Part shown: piece by piece, positions 1-9,506 of the stretch | Numbering within the stretch: position 1 is the first letter of the stretch | How the letters are laid out: each line of letters opens with the position of its first letter | Assembly: GCF_900113635.1 (NCBI RefSeq) | Contig: NZ_FOQA01000007.1 | Coordinates: 62,001-126,000, forward strand | Direction: 5' to 3' | Source: Tindallia magadiensis | GTDB lineage: Bacteria > Bacillota > Clostridia > Peptostreptococcales > Tindalliaceae | Length of the DNA: 64,000 nucleotides | Position numbers and translations under genes: made by a program | Notes under the pieces: model-generated | Told to the model about the DNA's origin: nothing | Databases searched by the model: none | The model's input: the letters and a program-made list of their open reading frames with translations, nothing else

Positions 1-353
1 TCAATCAAGTTCTGGGTACCAGTCATAGTAAGCGAGTAAATGCCTTTGTTCAAGATATGATTACAGAGACAGCCCGAAGACTGGAAATGGGTGATAAAGT
101 ACAGATATACCAAAGCCATGAAATGAAAACAATGATGATGGATTTGAGAACATTTATGTTTCAAAAGGTATATAATGGTGATATCTGTATGAAAGAAAAA
201 GAAAAAGCGACATTGATTGTTGAGCATCTATACCGTTATTATCGACAAACCTATTCAACAGCAGAATCAGCTGATCGAATTGCAGGATGCACAGATCAAT
301 TTGCGATAAATCTATACAAAGATTTGGTTATCCCACAGCCAGGATTAAAATAA
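1..353 (+). CDS. dgt: Deoxyguanosinetriphosphate triphosphohydrolase (dGTPase), C-terminal part
   Basis: The reading frame is open from the first complete codon at position 3 to the TAA at 351-353, so the gene starts before the window. The visible ~117 residues match the C-terminal helical part of HD-domain dGTPases, which hydrolyse dGTP to deoxyguanosine and triphosphate. The catalytic HD motifs would lie upstream and cannot be seen. The first ATG in the frame, at 57, is internal and not the start. The position directly before dnaG-rpoD is the usual one for this gene in Clostridia, which supports the call. Confidence 0.8.
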   Translation, partial: NQVLGTSHSKRVNAFVQDMITETARRLEMGDKVQIYQSHEMKTMMMDLRTFMFQKVYNGDICMKEKEKATLIVEHLYRYYRQTYSTAESADRIAGCTDQFAINLYKDLVIPQPGLK

Positions 354-457
354 ACTTTCTTAACAAAAGAAGGAATTGGTTAAAATGTGTCGAATTAATA
401 TATCAAAGATTTTTAAAAGCCTAAAATCTTGTTTATGATGAAGAACGTTGGTGGATT

Positions 458-2314
458 ATGAAAGGTCGAATACCGGAAGAATTAGTAGATGACATTATTC
501 AGCATAATGATATTGTTGATGTGATCAATGAATATGTACCTCTAAAGTCAGCAGGTTCAAATTACAGAGCATTATGTCCTTTTCATAATGAAAAGACACC
601 CTCATTTATGGTTAGTCGTGAAAAGCAGCTTTATAAATGCTTTGGATGCGGACAAGGCGGAGGCGTAGTTCAGTTTATTATGGAAAAAGAAAATTTAGAC
701 TTTGTTGAGGCTGTTCATCATCTTGCAAGACGCGTTGGTATTCATATACCGGAGAAAAATATAACTCAAGAAGAAAAACAGAGGCTCGAAAAAAGCCGAA
801 AAATGACCGAAATAAACCGGGAAGCAGCTAGTTTTTTTTATCACAGCTTAACGTCTCGTGCAAACAAAGGTTTTGAATATCTTAAGAGTCGCGGTTGGAA
901 AAAGAAAACCATTCAACGATTTGGAATAGGATTCGCACCAGATCAATGGGATGCATTATTAAAACATTTAACTTCCAAAGGTTATGAGGCCCAATTGGCT
1001 CACCAGGCAGGACTTGTTACGAAAGGAAAAACAAAAAATACCTACTATGATCGATTTCGAAAACGACTGATGTTTCCTATTTTTAACAGTCGTGGAGATA
1101 TCGTTGGTTTTGGAGGCAGGGTGATCGATGCAGCTGATCAGCCAAAGTATCTAAATTCTCCAGAAACATCTCTTTTTAACAAAAGAAAGTTACTATATGG
1201 ACTGAATTTGGCAAGGGTTCATGTCCGGGAAAGTGGAAGCATTCTAGTGACAGAAGGGTATACAGATGTTATCTCTTTACATGAAAAAGGGTATGGGAAT
1301 GCTGTAGCGACCCTTGGGACATCCTTAACAGTAGATCATGTTCAGCTATTATCAAGGTATACAAAGTTGGCGATTTTATGTTTTGATGCAGACACAGCTG
1401 GCAGTTCTGCTGTGTTAAGAAGTATTGAGTTGTTTTCAAAAACGGACTTGAAAATAAAGATCTTAACCTTACCAGAAGGAACAGATCCTGATCAATACAT
1501 TAGACGAAAAGGGCAAAAAGCATTTGAAAGCCTTATATCAGAAGCACCGACTTCTGTTGAATATCAAATCAATCTAATAAGAAAAAAACATTCGTTGGCT
1601 ACTGTTGAAGGAAAAATTCATTTTGCTCGAGAAGTAACACAGATATTATCAAAATTAAAAAGTGCTGTTGAAAGAGAAGCTTATGCAGCACGGCTGGCAG
1701 AAGAAATGGGCATTTCGAAAACAGCGCTTTTATCAGAAATTAAAAGTCCTACGTTCAGATCAGGGAAACAGAAACGAGTTGATAAATGGAATCAAAAGGA
1801 TAGTCAGATAAAATCGATCAATTCGATGCAACCAATAAAAGATGAATCAAGTTATTTACATGCGGAAAGGCAATTGTTGAAATGGATGATAAGTAATATT
1901 GAAGCTTTAGATAGCATTGAAAATCAAATTGATGAAACTTATTTTTTTGATGAGTCGCATAAAATGTTATTTACATTGATGATTGAGCAACAAGAACTGT
2001 TAAAAAGTTCTCCTGAAGATTTGCGTTTTTTTGAAGGATTTGAGGAAGATTTCCAGAAAGTATTACAGACAGAAGTTGGAGAATTATCGAAGGAAAGAAT
2101 CATTAAACATTTTCGTATCAGTTACAAGAAAAAACAATTAACCGAAGAGTTGAAGTTTTGGATGGAAAAACAAAAGGAAATTGAAACTCAAGAGGATATT
2201 GAAACAGATGAAAAGGAAGATGAAATGTTGAAAATAGGTGTGGAAGTGCGAAGAATCAACATAGAACTGCAAAAAATATCTTTGCAGAAAGGAGGCGGTG
2301 ACCATGGGAAATAA
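458..2314 (+). CDS. dnaG: DNA primase
   Basis: Makes the RNA primers for DNA replication and works with the replicative helicase. The 618 residues show the full domain order. An N-terminal CHC2 zinc finger has Cys40, His43, Cys61 and Cys64. A Toprim catalytic core follows, with the acidic EGYTD motif at 266-270 and FDADTAG at 309-315. The C-terminal helical helicase-binding region begins at about residue 440. Length is normal for the family. The gene sits between dgt and rpoD, and its last 11 bases overlap rpoD, so the two are probably co-transcribed and translationally coupled, as in the macromolecular synthesis operon of other Firmicutes. Confidence 0.97.
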   Translation: MKGRIPEELVDDIIQHNDIVDVINEYVPLKSAGSNYRALCPFHNEKTPSFMVSREKQLYKCFGCGQGGGVVQFIMEKENLDFVEAVHHLARRVGIHIPEKNITQEEKQRLEKSRKMTEINREAASFFYHSLTSRANKGFEYLKSRGWKKKTIQRFGIGFAPDQWDALLKHLTSKGYEAQLAHQAGLVTKGKTKNTYYDRFRKRLMFPIFNSRGDIVGFGGRVIDAADQPKYLNSPETSLFNKRKLLYGLNLARVHVRESGSILVTEGYTDVISLHEKGYGNAVATLGTSLTVDHVQLLSRYTKLAILCFDADTAGSSAVLRSIELFSKTDLKIKILTLPEGTDPDQYIRRKGQKAFESLISEAPTSVEYQINLIRKKHSLATVEGKIHFAREVTQILSKLKSAVEREAYAARLAEEMGISKTALLSEIKSPTFRSGKQKRVDKWNQKDSQIKSINSMQPIKDESSYLHAERQLLKWMISNIEALDSIENQIDETYFFDESHKMLFTLMIEQQELLKSSPEDLRFFEGFEEDFQKVLQTEVGELSKERIIKHFRISYKKKQLTEELKFWMEKQKEIETQEDIETDEKEDEMLKIGVEVRRINIELQKISLQKGGGDHGK

Positions 2315-3422
2315 CAACATAATTGATCTGACAAAAGAATCATTAAAAAAACTATTAGAAAAAGGGCAGAAAGAAGGCTCTTTAGCTTATAGTGAAATAA
2401 TGGATACACTTGAAAAATTTGAATTGGATAAAGATCAAATTGACGAGCTTTATGAACAGTTTGGTACTTTAGGGATTGATATTATCAGCGACAAAGATGA
2501 AATTGAAATAGACGATCCTATAGAAGCCGATATAGATCCAGATCTTAAAGTGGATGAACCTATACAAGAAGATTTATCTTTCCTGAAGGGTGTTAATATT
2601 GACGATCCAGTAAGAATGTATTTGAAAGAAATTGGGAAAGTACCATTGTTGACCAGTGATGAAGAAATAAGGCTGGCAAAGGCAATGGAAGCTGGTGATG
2701 AATACGCGAAAAAGCAACTGGTAGAGGCAAATCTAAGATTAGTAGTGAGTATTGCGAAAAGATATGTTGGCAGAGGTATGTTATTCTTGGATCTTATTCA
2801 AGAAGGAAATTTGGGCTTGATAAAAGCAGTAGAAAAATTCGATTATCGAAAAGGTTATAAGTTTAGTACTTATGCAACTTGGTGGATTCGTCAGGCCATC
2901 ACAAGAGCCATTGCTGATCAGGCTAGAACCATTCGAATACCAGTGCATATGGTGGAAACCATTAATAAATTAATTAGGGTCTCACGTCAATTATTACAAG
3001 ATCTGGGGAGAGAGCCAAAGCCGGAAGAAATTGCGGCAGAGATGGATATACCGGTAGAAAAAGTAAGAGAAATACTAAAGATTGCTCAAGAACCAGTTTC
3101 ATTAGAAACTCCCATAGGGGAAGAGGAAGATAGTTATTTAGGCGATTTCATTCCTGATGAAGATGTGTTAGCGCCTGCTGATTCAGCTGCGTTTTCTTTA
3201 CTTAAGGAGCAGTTGGTGGAGGTTCTTCACACTTTAACAGTTAGAGAACAAAAGGTTTTACGTCTACGTTTTGGTTTGGATGATGGTAGAGCTAGAACCT
3301 TGGAAGAAGTGGGAAAGAAATTCCAGGTAACCAGAGAGCGTATCCGTCAAATTGAGGCAAAAGCTTTAAGAAAGCTAAGACACCCAAGCAGAAGCAAAAA
3401 ACTAAAAGACTACCTAGAATAA
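2304..3422 (+). CDS. rpoD: RNA polymerase primary sigma factor SigA (RpoD)
   Basis: The housekeeping sigma factor that directs RNA polymerase to promoters. Visible parts are region 1.2 ([11 protein letters not shown] near residue 100), region 2 with the -10 recognition helix ([18 protein letters not shown]), region 3, and region 4.2 with the -35 recognition helix ([18 protein letters not shown]) near the C-terminus. It lacks the long non-conserved insert of proteobacterial RpoD, as usual in Firmicutes. The frame could start at GTG 2298, but the strong AAAGGAGG ribosome site (2288-2295) lies 8 bases before ATG 2304, so 372 residues are preferred. A terminator follows immediately. Confidence 0.97.
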   Translation: MGNNNIIDLTKESLKKLLEKGQKEGSLAYSEIMDTLEKFELDKDQIDELYEQFGTLGIDIISDKDEIEIDDPIEADIDPDLKVDEPIQEDLSFLKGVNIDDPVRMYLKEIGKVPLLTSDEEIRLAKAMEAGDEYAKKQLVEANLRLVVSIAKRYVGRGMLFLDLIQEGNLGLIKAVEKFDYRKGYKFSTYATWWIRQAITRAIADQARTIRIPVHMVETINKLIRVSRQLLQDLGREPKPEEIAAEMDIPVEKVREILKIAQEPVSLETPIGEEEDSYLGDFIPDEDVLAPADSAAFSLLKEQLVEVLHTLTVREQKVLRLRFGLDDGRARTLEEVGKKFQVTRERIRQIEAKALRKLRHPSRSKKLKDYLE

Positions 3423-3423
3423 A

Positions 3424-3447
3424 GAAGACCGCCTTGGGCGGTTTTCT
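3424..3447 (+). terminator. Rho-independent terminator after rpoD
   Basis: A six-base-pair GC-rich hairpin, ACCGCC (3428-3433) with GGCGGT (3437-3442), is flanked by A-rich and T-rich stretches. It begins two bases after the rpoD stop and should end the dgt-dnaG-rpoD transcript. Confidence 0.85.
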
Positions 3448-3473
3448 TTCAATAAAAAGGACGTGCAAAAGGA

Positions 3474-4175
3474 ATGATCAAGCTTCCGGACAGGTTAAAA
3501 GCCATTGCAGATAGTATTGAGCCAGTATCGGTTATTGCGGATATTGGAACTGACCATGGATTATTACCAGTGTATTTATTACAGCAAGGAATTATTTCAC
3601 GAGCAATCCTTTCTGATGTGAATCAGGACCCTTTGGATAAAGCGAAAAAAACAGCTGAAAACTATGGACTAACGAAGCATATAGATTTTAGACTAGGTGA
3701 TGGGCTCCTTGTGCTAGCTCCGACAGAAGCACCTGTTATTGTTATTGCCGGGATGGGTGGGATATTGATCAACTCATTACTTCAAGTGGCATCCCCTATT
3801 GTGAAACAAGCTGAATATTTGATCTTGCAACCCATGCAGGCGGTACCAGAAGTTAGGAGATTTCTATTAATGAATGGATACCAGGTACTTTCGGATCGAA
3901 TCGTAAAAGAAAAAAATCATTTTTATCATATTCTTAAAGTGACTTATCAAGAACTAAGACCCGTTACCATTAGTCCCTTAGAATCTCTTATAGGCCTTTC
4001 TTGGAAAGAAAATCCTCCGGAGTTAATGATGGAGTTTGTGAAGGATCAACTTCAAAGGTATCAAAGAAAGCAAGCTGGATTATTGAAAAGTGCAAATCCG
4101 GATAAAAAACAAGTTCAACAATGCCAAGAAATCATTAATGAGTTGAAAGAGGTGGTAGAGTGGCTACAACAGTGA
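3474..4175 (+). CDS. trmK: tRNA (adenine(22)-N1)-methyltransferase
   Basis: A SAM-dependent enzyme of the TrmK (YqfN) family, which methylates N1 of A22 in the D-loop of some tRNAs. The Rossmann SAM-binding motif DIGTDHG is at residues 23-29, an acidic motif I-post (SDVN) is near 47, and AGMGG is at 92-96. A helical C-terminal domain follows. The 233 residues are standard. The order rpoD-trmK-Nif3 is conserved in Firmicutes. The end overlaps the next gene by 16 bases, which suggests translational coupling. Confidence 0.92.
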   Translation: MIKLPDRLKAIADSIEPVSVIADIGTDHGLLPVYLLQQGIISRAILSDVNQDPLDKAKKTAENYGLTKHIDFRLGDGLLVLAPTEAPVIVIAGMGGILINSLLQVASPIVKQAEYLILQPMQAVPEVRRFLLMNGYQVLSDRIVKEKNHFYHILKVTYQELRPVTISPLESLIGLSWKENPPELMMEFVKDQLQRYQRKQAGLLKSANPDKKQVQQCQEIINELKEVVEWLQQ

Positions 4176-5278
4176 GAGAAGTTATTGATGCATTGGAAGG
4201 TAAGGTTTCTGCTAAATTGGCTATGAAATGGGATAAGGTTGGTTTGCAAATTGGATCGATGAATAATAGAGTGGATAAGGCTTTTACCACGTTGGACATA
4301 ACTCCTGAGACGCTGGATGAGGCAATTCGTCGTAAAGCTCAATTGATTATTACGCACCATCCTTTTATCTTTGATCCGCTAAAGGTCATTAGAACAGACG
4401 AAGTGAAGGGTGATATGATCGCACGGATCATAAAACACGATATGAATGTTTACGCTGCTCATACTAATATGGACATTGCGAAAGACGGATTGAATGACTG
4501 GGCATCGGATTTGTTAGAACTTCAAAATGTAAAAATATTGGAGGAAACAGACACTGAATTATTAGAAAAACTGGTGGTTTTTATCCCTTCAGAGCATGTG
4601 CAGAAAGTATCGGATGCCATTATGAATGCAGGCGCCGGACATATTGGAGAGTATAGTCATTGTGGCTACTACCTAGAGGGTACTGGAACTTTTATGCCTT
4701 TGGAAGGAACTAATCCTTTCATAGGAAGGACGAATAAAATAGAAAATGTAGAAGAAGTAAGACTGGAAACAATTCTTCCTGTTTCTATTAGGAATCAAAT
4801 TATACAAAAAATGATGGAAGCCCATCCTTATGAGGAAGTTGCTTATGATCTTTATCCACTAAATAATCAAGGAGAAAAAAATGGCATTGGTAGAGTGGGG
4901 AACCTATCGTCAGAGATGTCTCCAGAGGCGTTTATCGAAAAACTTAAACAAGCATTTCAAATACCTTCTCTTCGATGGACGCCAGGTGTGTCGGAAACTA
5001 TTAGTCGTGTTGGTATACTGACAGGAAGTGGTGCGAGTGCTATCGGATCAGCGGTGGCTAAGGGTTGTGATTGCTTGGTAACAGGTGATATTAAATATCA
5101 TGATGCACAATATGCTCATGAACAAGGGATTCATCTTTTTGATATTGGTCATTTTGAATCAGAAATCACTTTTGTACCGTCAATGAAAAAAATCCTTCAA
5201 AATCAAGTTGAAATAAAGGGTTTAGACATAGAGGTACTAGGAGCGACAACACAAAAAAAGTTGCTAATAACGAAATAA
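4160..5278 (+). CDS. Nif3-like dinuclear metal centre protein (YqfO / GTP cyclohydrolase 1 type 2 homolog)
   Basis: Nif3/DUF34 family member. The 372-residue length and the inserted central domain (roughly residues 125-235) match the long Gram-positive YqfO form. Metal-ligand motifs are visible: the His pair in ITHHPF (residues 66-67), the HTNMD motif and, near the C-terminus, the DIGHFESE motif. The start is GTG 4160 inside the trmK end, with a GGTGG ribosome site. The cellular substrate of this family is not settled. The common database label of type 2 GTP cyclohydrolase comes from distant homology and should be treated with care. Confidence 0.88.
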   Translation: MATTVREVIDALEGKVSAKLAMKWDKVGLQIGSMNNRVDKAFTTLDITPETLDEAIRRKAQLIITHHPFIFDPLKVIRTDEVKGDMIARIIKHDMNVYAAHTNMDIAKDGLNDWASDLLELQNVKILEETDTELLEKLVVFIPSEHVQKVSDAIMNAGAGHIGEYSHCGYYLEGTGTFMPLEGTNPFIGRTNKIENVEEVRLETILPVSIRNQIIQKMMEAHPYEEVAYDLYPLNNQGEKNGIGRVGNLSSEMSPEAFIEKLKQAFQIPSLRWTPGVSETISRVGILTGSGASAIGSAVAKGCDCLVTGDIKYHDAQYAHEQGIHLFDIGHFESEITFVPSMKKILQNQVEIKGLDIEVLGATTQKKLLITK

Positions 5279-5295
5279 GCCTTAAACAACCACTT

Positions 5296-5324
5296 TTGAC
5301 AGAAAAATAGAAGAATGATAAAAT
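5296..5324 (+). promoter_or_regulatory. SigA promoter for RNase P RNA
   Basis: TTGACA (5296-5301), a 17-base spacer and TAAAAT (5319-5324) form a near-consensus vegetative promoter, ending about 21 bases before the 5' end of the RNase P RNA. Confidence 0.8.
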
Positions 5325-5345
5325 GTACTTAAAGAAACTAGTAAT

Positions 5346-5722
5346 GAGCGAGTAAGTCAGATAGTCGCGGCATCTTTTATAAGATGACGAGGAAAGTCCG
5401 AGCTCCGCAGGGCAGGGTGCTGGGTAGCTCCCAGTAGAGGTGACTCTAAGGAAAGTGCAACAGAGATATACCGCTCAATAGGTAAGGGCTGTCTTTTAGA
5501 GAGTGCTTTAATATTGAGTAAGGGTGGAAAGGTGAGGTAAGAGCTCACCAGCGGTCAGGTGACTGGCTGGCTATGTAAACCCCATCTGGAGCAAGACCAA
5601 GTAGGGATAAGGTAGCGATTGCCCGTCGTGTCCCGTGGTAGGTTGCTTGAGCCTATTGGTAACAATAGGTCTAGATAGATGACTATCGAATACAGAACTC
5701 GGCTTACAGATTTAACTCGCTC
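5346..5722 (+). ncRNA. rnpB: RNase P catalytic RNA
   Basis: The ribozyme subunit of RNase P, which trims tRNA 5' leaders. The 5' and 3' ends (GAGCGAGT at 5346 and ACTCGCTC ending at 5722) pair to form helix P1. The universally conserved blocks are present: GAGGAAAGTCC near 5390, ACAGAGATATACCGC near 5461, GGTAAGGGCTG and, near the 3' end, ACTCGGCTTACAG. The GAGGAAAGTCCGAGCTCC form points to the ancestral A-type rather than the Bacillus B-type, which is an inference from one block. It has its own promoter and terminator. Confidence 0.95.
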
Positions 5723-5734
5723 CTGTAGGTTCTG

Positions 5735-5771
5735 AACCCCTTGAAACTTAAATGTTTCAGGGGTTTTTCTT
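5735..5771 (+). terminator. Rho-independent terminator after rnpB
   Basis: The inverted repeat AACCCCTTGAAAC / GTTTCAGGGGTT is followed by a T run. The stem starts 13 bases after the RNase P RNA 3' end. Confidence 0.88.
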
Positions 5772-5811
5772 TTTGAAGGAAAGAATATTCTGATTTATTT
5801 GTACTTATCTA

Positions 5812-5840
5812 TTGACATCCTTGGGAAAAGCTGTTATTGT
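5812..5840 (+). promoter_or_regulatory. SigA promoter of the ilvBN leader
   Basis: A consensus TTGACA (5812-5817), a 17-base spacer and TATTGT (5835-5840). Transcription would start near 5847 and read through the T-box leader before ilvB. Confidence 0.75.
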
Positions 5841-5879
5841 ATATTTTAATAAATTTCTGAATCTTATAAAATATAATAT

Positions 5880-6130
5880 TAGCCAATGATGGAGATAAAA
5901 GTTAACTATGTTTTTTCAGAGAGTCGGTGGATGCTGTGAACCGATAGGCTGGTTAATAATACGCTCGCTCCGGAGGTGCAGACCTGAAAGAATAGTAGGG
6001 CTGCCGGTTGCTTCCGATAAAAAGCTGGAGTTAATACTCGCTGAGATTTGTGCTGTAAAGCACAAATGAATACAGGTGGTACCACGAAAAAGCCTTTTCG
6101 TCCTGAGATATGGATGGGGAGGTTTTTTAT
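5880..6130 (+). promoter_or_regulatory. T-box tRNA-sensing leader upstream of ilvB
   Basis: A T-box riboswitch that reads the charging state of a tRNA. The AGAGAGTCGGTGG stem I motif is at 5920-5932. A hairpin ATTTGTGC/GCACAAAT lies at 6046-6066. The T-box itself (ACAGGTGGTACCACG) is at 6072-6086. A terminator follows, formed by AAAAAGCCT with AGGTTTTTT and inner CGTCC/GGATG, ending in a T run near 6128. Position before ilvB implies a branched-chain amino acid tRNA. The specifier codon cannot be fixed by eye; a CTC (Leu) at about 6037-6039 is one candidate. Confidence 0.92.
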
Positions 6131-6156
6131 TTTTATTAATATGAGGAGGGTTAAAA

Positions 6157-7803
6157 ATGAAGATAACTGGTGCTAAAGCGGTGATAAAAGCACTTGAAAA
6201 AGAAGGTGTGGAATATATATTTGGATATCCGGGTGGAGCAATTTTGCCAGTTTATGATGAGTTGAATTCATCAACATTAAAGCATGTCTTAGTTCGGCAT
6301 GAACAAGGAGCAGCGCATGCGGCCAGCGGTTATAGTCGTGTTACAGGAAAGGTTGGGGTATGCCTTTCGACATCAGGGCCAGGGGCTACTAATTTAATTA
6401 CGGGGATTGCGACGGCATATATGGATTCAATTCCTATGATTGCTATAACAGGTCAGGTTTCAACGAATGTTATTGGTCATGATGTGTTTCAGGAGGTAGA
6501 TATTACAGGCGCAACAGACCCATTTACCAAAAATAATTATTTAGTAAAAAAAGTGGAAGACTTACCAAGAATACTAAAAGAAGCTTTTCATATTGCGACT
6601 ACAGGAAGGCCGGGTCCTGTATTAATTGATATTCCGAAAGATATCCAAATGGCAGAGTTGGAGTTTTTGTATCCAGAAAAAGCCAATCTGTTAGGATATA
6701 AACCAACTTATAAAGGGCATCCTAGGCAAATAAAAAAAGCGGTAGAAGCGATAATGAGCAGTGAAAAACCAATGATTATTGTTGGTGGCGGTGGTGTTAT
6801 GAGTGATGTTAAGGAGGAAATGATAGAGCTGGCTGAAAGAATTGATGCGCCAGTAGCAACAACCATGATGGGCATCAGTGCGTTTCCTGCTAGTCATCGT
6901 TTGTATTTAGGAATGCTAGGTGGTGATCATGGTGTGTTTGCGGCTAAAAAAGCGATTACGGAAGCAGATCTTCTGATTGTTATGGGGGCAAGAATGGCTG
7001 ATCGCTCTACTGGAAAAACAGAAGAATTTGCGAAACGCGCTCAAGTAATACACATTGATGTGGATCCAGCTGAAATTGGTAAAAATATTTTAATTGATAT
7101 TCCGATCGTAGGAGAGTTAAAGCAGGTACTTAAAGATATGTTGAAAAAAGATTTCAGCAAGAACAACCCAAAATGGTGTCAGCAGATTGCAGAGTGGAAA
7201 CAGGTGATTAATGGTGTAGGAGAAAAAATGAAGGGTTTAAATCCCATGGATATTATTAAAAGTCTTTCGGATCAGGCGAATAAAGACACCATCATTGCAA
7301 CGGATGTTGGACAGCACCAGTTATGGGTAGGCAGATATTACGCTTTTGAAAAACCTCGAACCTTTCTAACGTCAGGTGGTCTTGGTACGATGGGTTACGG
7401 ACTGCCAGCGGCAATAGGTGCGAAACTAGGAAAAAAAGATCAAGAAGTGGTGTTGGTAACGGGTGACGGAAGTTTTCAAATGAATTTAACGGAAATGGCT
7501 ACGGCGGTGCAAGAGGGATTGACAATAAAAATTATTATTTTAAATAATAGCTGTTTAGGCATGGTTCGTGAGCTTCAACAGCATTACTGCGAGGAAAGAT
7601 ATAATCAAGTAGCGATGAAGGGAAATCCGGATTTTTGTCAACTGGCAAAAGCTTATGGATTTAAGGCAAAAAGAGTAAATAAAGCGGATGAAATAGAAGA
7701 AAGCATTAAAGAGTTGTTATCGGAAGAAGGATCATTTGTAATGGAATTTCAAATTTGTGATTCAGCAAATGTAATTCCGAAGGAAGGAGGTTGTTTAAGA
7801 TGA
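6157..7803 (+). CDS. ilvB: Acetolactate synthase, large catalytic subunit
   Basis: Thiamine-diphosphate enzyme that condenses two pyruvates to acetolactate, or pyruvate with 2-oxobutyrate, the first common step of branched-chain amino acid synthesis. The 548 residues contain the catalytic glutamate in RHEQGAAHAASGY (Glu49), the central FAD-binding domain and the C-terminal TPP/Mg motif beginning GDGSFQMN. A ribosome site (GAGGAGGG) precedes ATG 6157. Expression should be controlled by the T-box leader upstream. It shares an ATGA overlap with ilvN, so the holoenzyme subunits are translationally coupled. No other ilv or leu genes are nearby. Confidence 0.96.
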   Translation: MKITGAKAVIKALEKEGVEYIFGYPGGAILPVYDELNSSTLKHVLVRHEQGAAHAASGYSRVTGKVGVCLSTSGPGATNLITGIATAYMDSIPMIAITGQVSTNVIGHDVFQEVDITGATDPFTKNNYLVKKVEDLPRILKEAFHIATTGRPGPVLIDIPKDIQMAELEFLYPEKANLLGYKPTYKGHPRQIKKAVEAIMSSEKPMIIVGGGGVMSDVKEEMIELAERIDAPVATTMMGISAFPASHRLYLGMLGGDHGVFAAKKAITEADLLIVMGARMADRSTGKTEEFAKRAQVIHIDVDPAEIGKNILIDIPIVGELKQVLKDMLKKDFSKNNPKWCQQIAEWKQVINGVGEKMKGLNPMDIIKSLSDQANKDTIIATDVGQHQLWVGRYYAFEKPRTFLTSGGLGTMGYGLPAAIGAKLGKKDQEVVLVTGDGSFQMNLTEMATAVQEGLTIKIIILNNSCLGMVRELQQHYCEERYNQVAMKGNPDFCQLAKAYGFKAKRVNKADEIEESIKELLSEEGSFVMEFQICDSANVIPKEGGCLR

Positions 7804-8321
7804 AACATGTACTAGCAATTCTTGTGGAAAACAGACCGGGTGTTTTGTCTAAAGTGGCTGGTTTGTTTGGACGGCGAGGGTTTAATATTGATAGCTTAGC
7901 TGTTGGCACAACAGATCATCCAGATATTTCGCGTATCACTATTGCGCTAACTGGCGATGAATATGTAGTTGAACAATTATCAAAGCAATTGAACAAATTA
8001 ATTGATGTTATTAAAGTGTCGAACATAGGAGATGATTGTGTTGCTAGAGAGCTAATCCTTATAAAGGTACATGCATCACCAGCGACTCGGAATGAAATAG
8101 TAGAAATTGTAAATATTTTTCGTCAAAAAATTGTTGATATTACCAAAACTTCTGTCACTGTTGAGGCAACAGGAGATATAAAAAAAGTAGAAGCATTAAT
8201 AGAAATGCTACGCGACTTTGGAGTGAAAGAAGTTGTTAGGACTGGAATGATTGCCATTGATCGTGGCGCAAAAGCGATAGACATAAAACAGGTGGAGAAA
8301 AAGGTAAATCACTATGAATAA
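7800..8321 (+). CDS. ilvN: Acetolactate synthase, small regulatory subunit
   Basis: Regulatory partner of IlvB that gives valine feedback inhibition and raises activity. It has an N-terminal ACT domain (LVENRPGVLSKVAGLF near residues 8-23) and a C-terminal ALS_ss domain. The frame is open from TTG 7791, but the AGGAAGGAGG ribosome site (7781-7790) abuts that codon and is well placed for ATG 7800, giving 173 residues. The ATG overlaps the ilvB stop by four bases. Confidence 0.93.
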   Translation: MKHVLAILVENRPGVLSKVAGLFGRRGFNIDSLAVGTTDHPDISRITIALTGDEYVVEQLSKQLNKLIDVIKVSNIGDDCVARELILIKVHASPATRNEIVEIVNIFRQKIVDITKTSVTVEATGDIKKVEALIEMLRDFGVKEVVRTGMIAIDRGAKAIDIKQVEKKVNHYE

Positions 8322-8478
8322 AGGATTGTTTATATCATCATTGTGAATTTGAAGCGCAATTGCGAATAAAAAATATTTTTGGATAAAGAGTTCATTAACA
8401 AAGGAAAAGGTGGTATGATGAGGATGTAGCATTGGTGAATCTGAATATAAAATAGCAAATGATAGGAGGCTTACGTGT

Positions 8479-9357
8479 ATGTTCAGGGGCATTTACACTC
8501 CCATTGTAACACCCTTTGATGAAAAGGAAGAGATTGATTATCAGAAATTATTGGTTAACCTAAGCAAATTAGCGGATACCCCCTTAGAAGGATTGGTGGT
8601 GTTAGGGTCGAATGGTGAGTTTCCCTATCTCACAGAAAGGGAAAAACTGGATATATCCACCTTTGTTCTCAAAGAAAAAGCGGAAAAGCAAAAGGTGATT
8701 GTTGGTGCGAGTCATGAGTCTGTTTTTCAAATGAAACGATTTATTGATAAGATTCAGCCCTTTGAACCATCTGCTTTGTTAGTATTACCGCCACATTACT
8801 ATAAAAGCAGCATGAAAGAGGAGGCGCTATACCAATTCTTTGTTGATATTGCTGATTACTCACCAATGCCTATTATGTTATATAATATGCCGGGTAACAC
8901 GGGGATCAATATGCCGGCATCGCTGGTTGTCAAACTTTCTTGTCACCCTAATATTCTAGGCATTAAAGATACAGCTGGAAACATTGTCCAGTTATCTCAA
9001 ATCGTCGGGGAGGCAGAAAAAGATTTTTCTGTTTTTGCTGGAAGTGCCAGTTATCTTTTGCCTGCTCTTACGATGGGGGCGAAAGGAGCGACTTTGGCTT
9101 TATCAAACGTTTTAGCGGAAAAATGTTGTGAAATTTATCGATTATTTAATGAAGGTGAAACAGTTAAAGCTCTGGAGCAGCAACAAAAGATAATTCGAAT
9201 TAATACGCTTGTTACAGCGGGCATCGGTGTTCCGGCTCTGAAATATGCAATGGATTTGAAAGGGTATCAAGGGGGGATGCCAAGAAAGCCAATGCAACTC
9301 TTGACTGAAGATGAAAAAACTAGGGTTAGAACAGCTTTAGCGGAAGCGGAAGCATAA
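8479..9357 (+). CDS. DapA/HOGA-family class I aldolase (dihydrodipicolinate synthase family)
   Basis: A 292-residue TIM-barrel lyase of the DHDPS/N-acetylneuraminate lyase family, which forms a Schiff base between lysine and a 2-oxoacid such as pyruvate. The Schiff-base Lys163 (GIKDTAG) and Tyr135 (LYNMPGNTG) are present. The substrate motif is GSNGEFPYLTEREK (43-56), not the GTTGE of true dihydrodipicolinate synthases. GSNGEFP resembles 4-hydroxy-2-oxoglutarate aldolase (HOGA). The gene stands alone with its own terminator, not with lysine genes. An aldolase of this family is certain; whether it makes dihydrodipicolinate is open. Confidence 0.85.
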   Translation: MFRGIYTPIVTPFDEKEEIDYQKLLVNLSKLADTPLEGLVVLGSNGEFPYLTEREKLDISTFVLKEKAEKQKVIVGASHESVFQMKRFIDKIQPFEPSALLVLPPHYYKSSMKEEALYQFFVDIADYSPMPIMLYNMPGNTGINMPASLVVKLSCHPNILGIKDTAGNIVQLSQIVGEAEKDFSVFAGSASYLLPALTMGAKGATLALSNVLAEKCCEIYRLFNEGETVKALEQQQKIIRINTLVTAGIGVPALKYAMDLKGYQGGMPRKPMQLLTEDEKTRVRTALAEAEA

Positions 9358-9408
9358 TGGTAACATAGACAGTAAAAAGGTAATCATTATTTTTATAGAA
9401 TACTCTAC

Positions 9409-9437
9409 TAAAAAGTCTGCTTTAAAGCAGGCTTTTT
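9409..9437 (+). terminator. Rho-independent terminator after the DapA-family gene
   Basis: AAAAAGTCTGCTTT and AAAGCAGGCTTTTT form a near-perfect hairpin ending in T5. It separates this gene from typA, whose own -10 box (TATAAT, 9443-9448) lies just downstream. Confidence 0.85.
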
Positions 9438-9506
9438 ATGATATAATGAAATGTCGCATGAATCGGGTATTCCGAAATTTGGTAAAAAAGAAAGAAGGAA
9501 CGAGTT

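Noticed and set aside
2188-2409. Minus-strand ORF across the dnaG-rpoD junction
   Set aside because: It is antisense to two well-supported genes, with low-complexity content typical of a shadow frame.
2298-3422. GTG 2298 as rpoD start
   Set aside because: The Shine-Dalgarno is only two bases before it; ATG 2304 has ideal spacing.
4160-5278. Calling the Nif3 protein a true GTP cyclohydrolase
   Set aside because: The enzyme name comes from distant homology; the sequence only supports a dinuclear metal protein.
5357-5548. Minus-strand ORF of 63 residues
   Set aside because: It lies inside the RNase P RNA and is an antisense shadow with no ribosome site.
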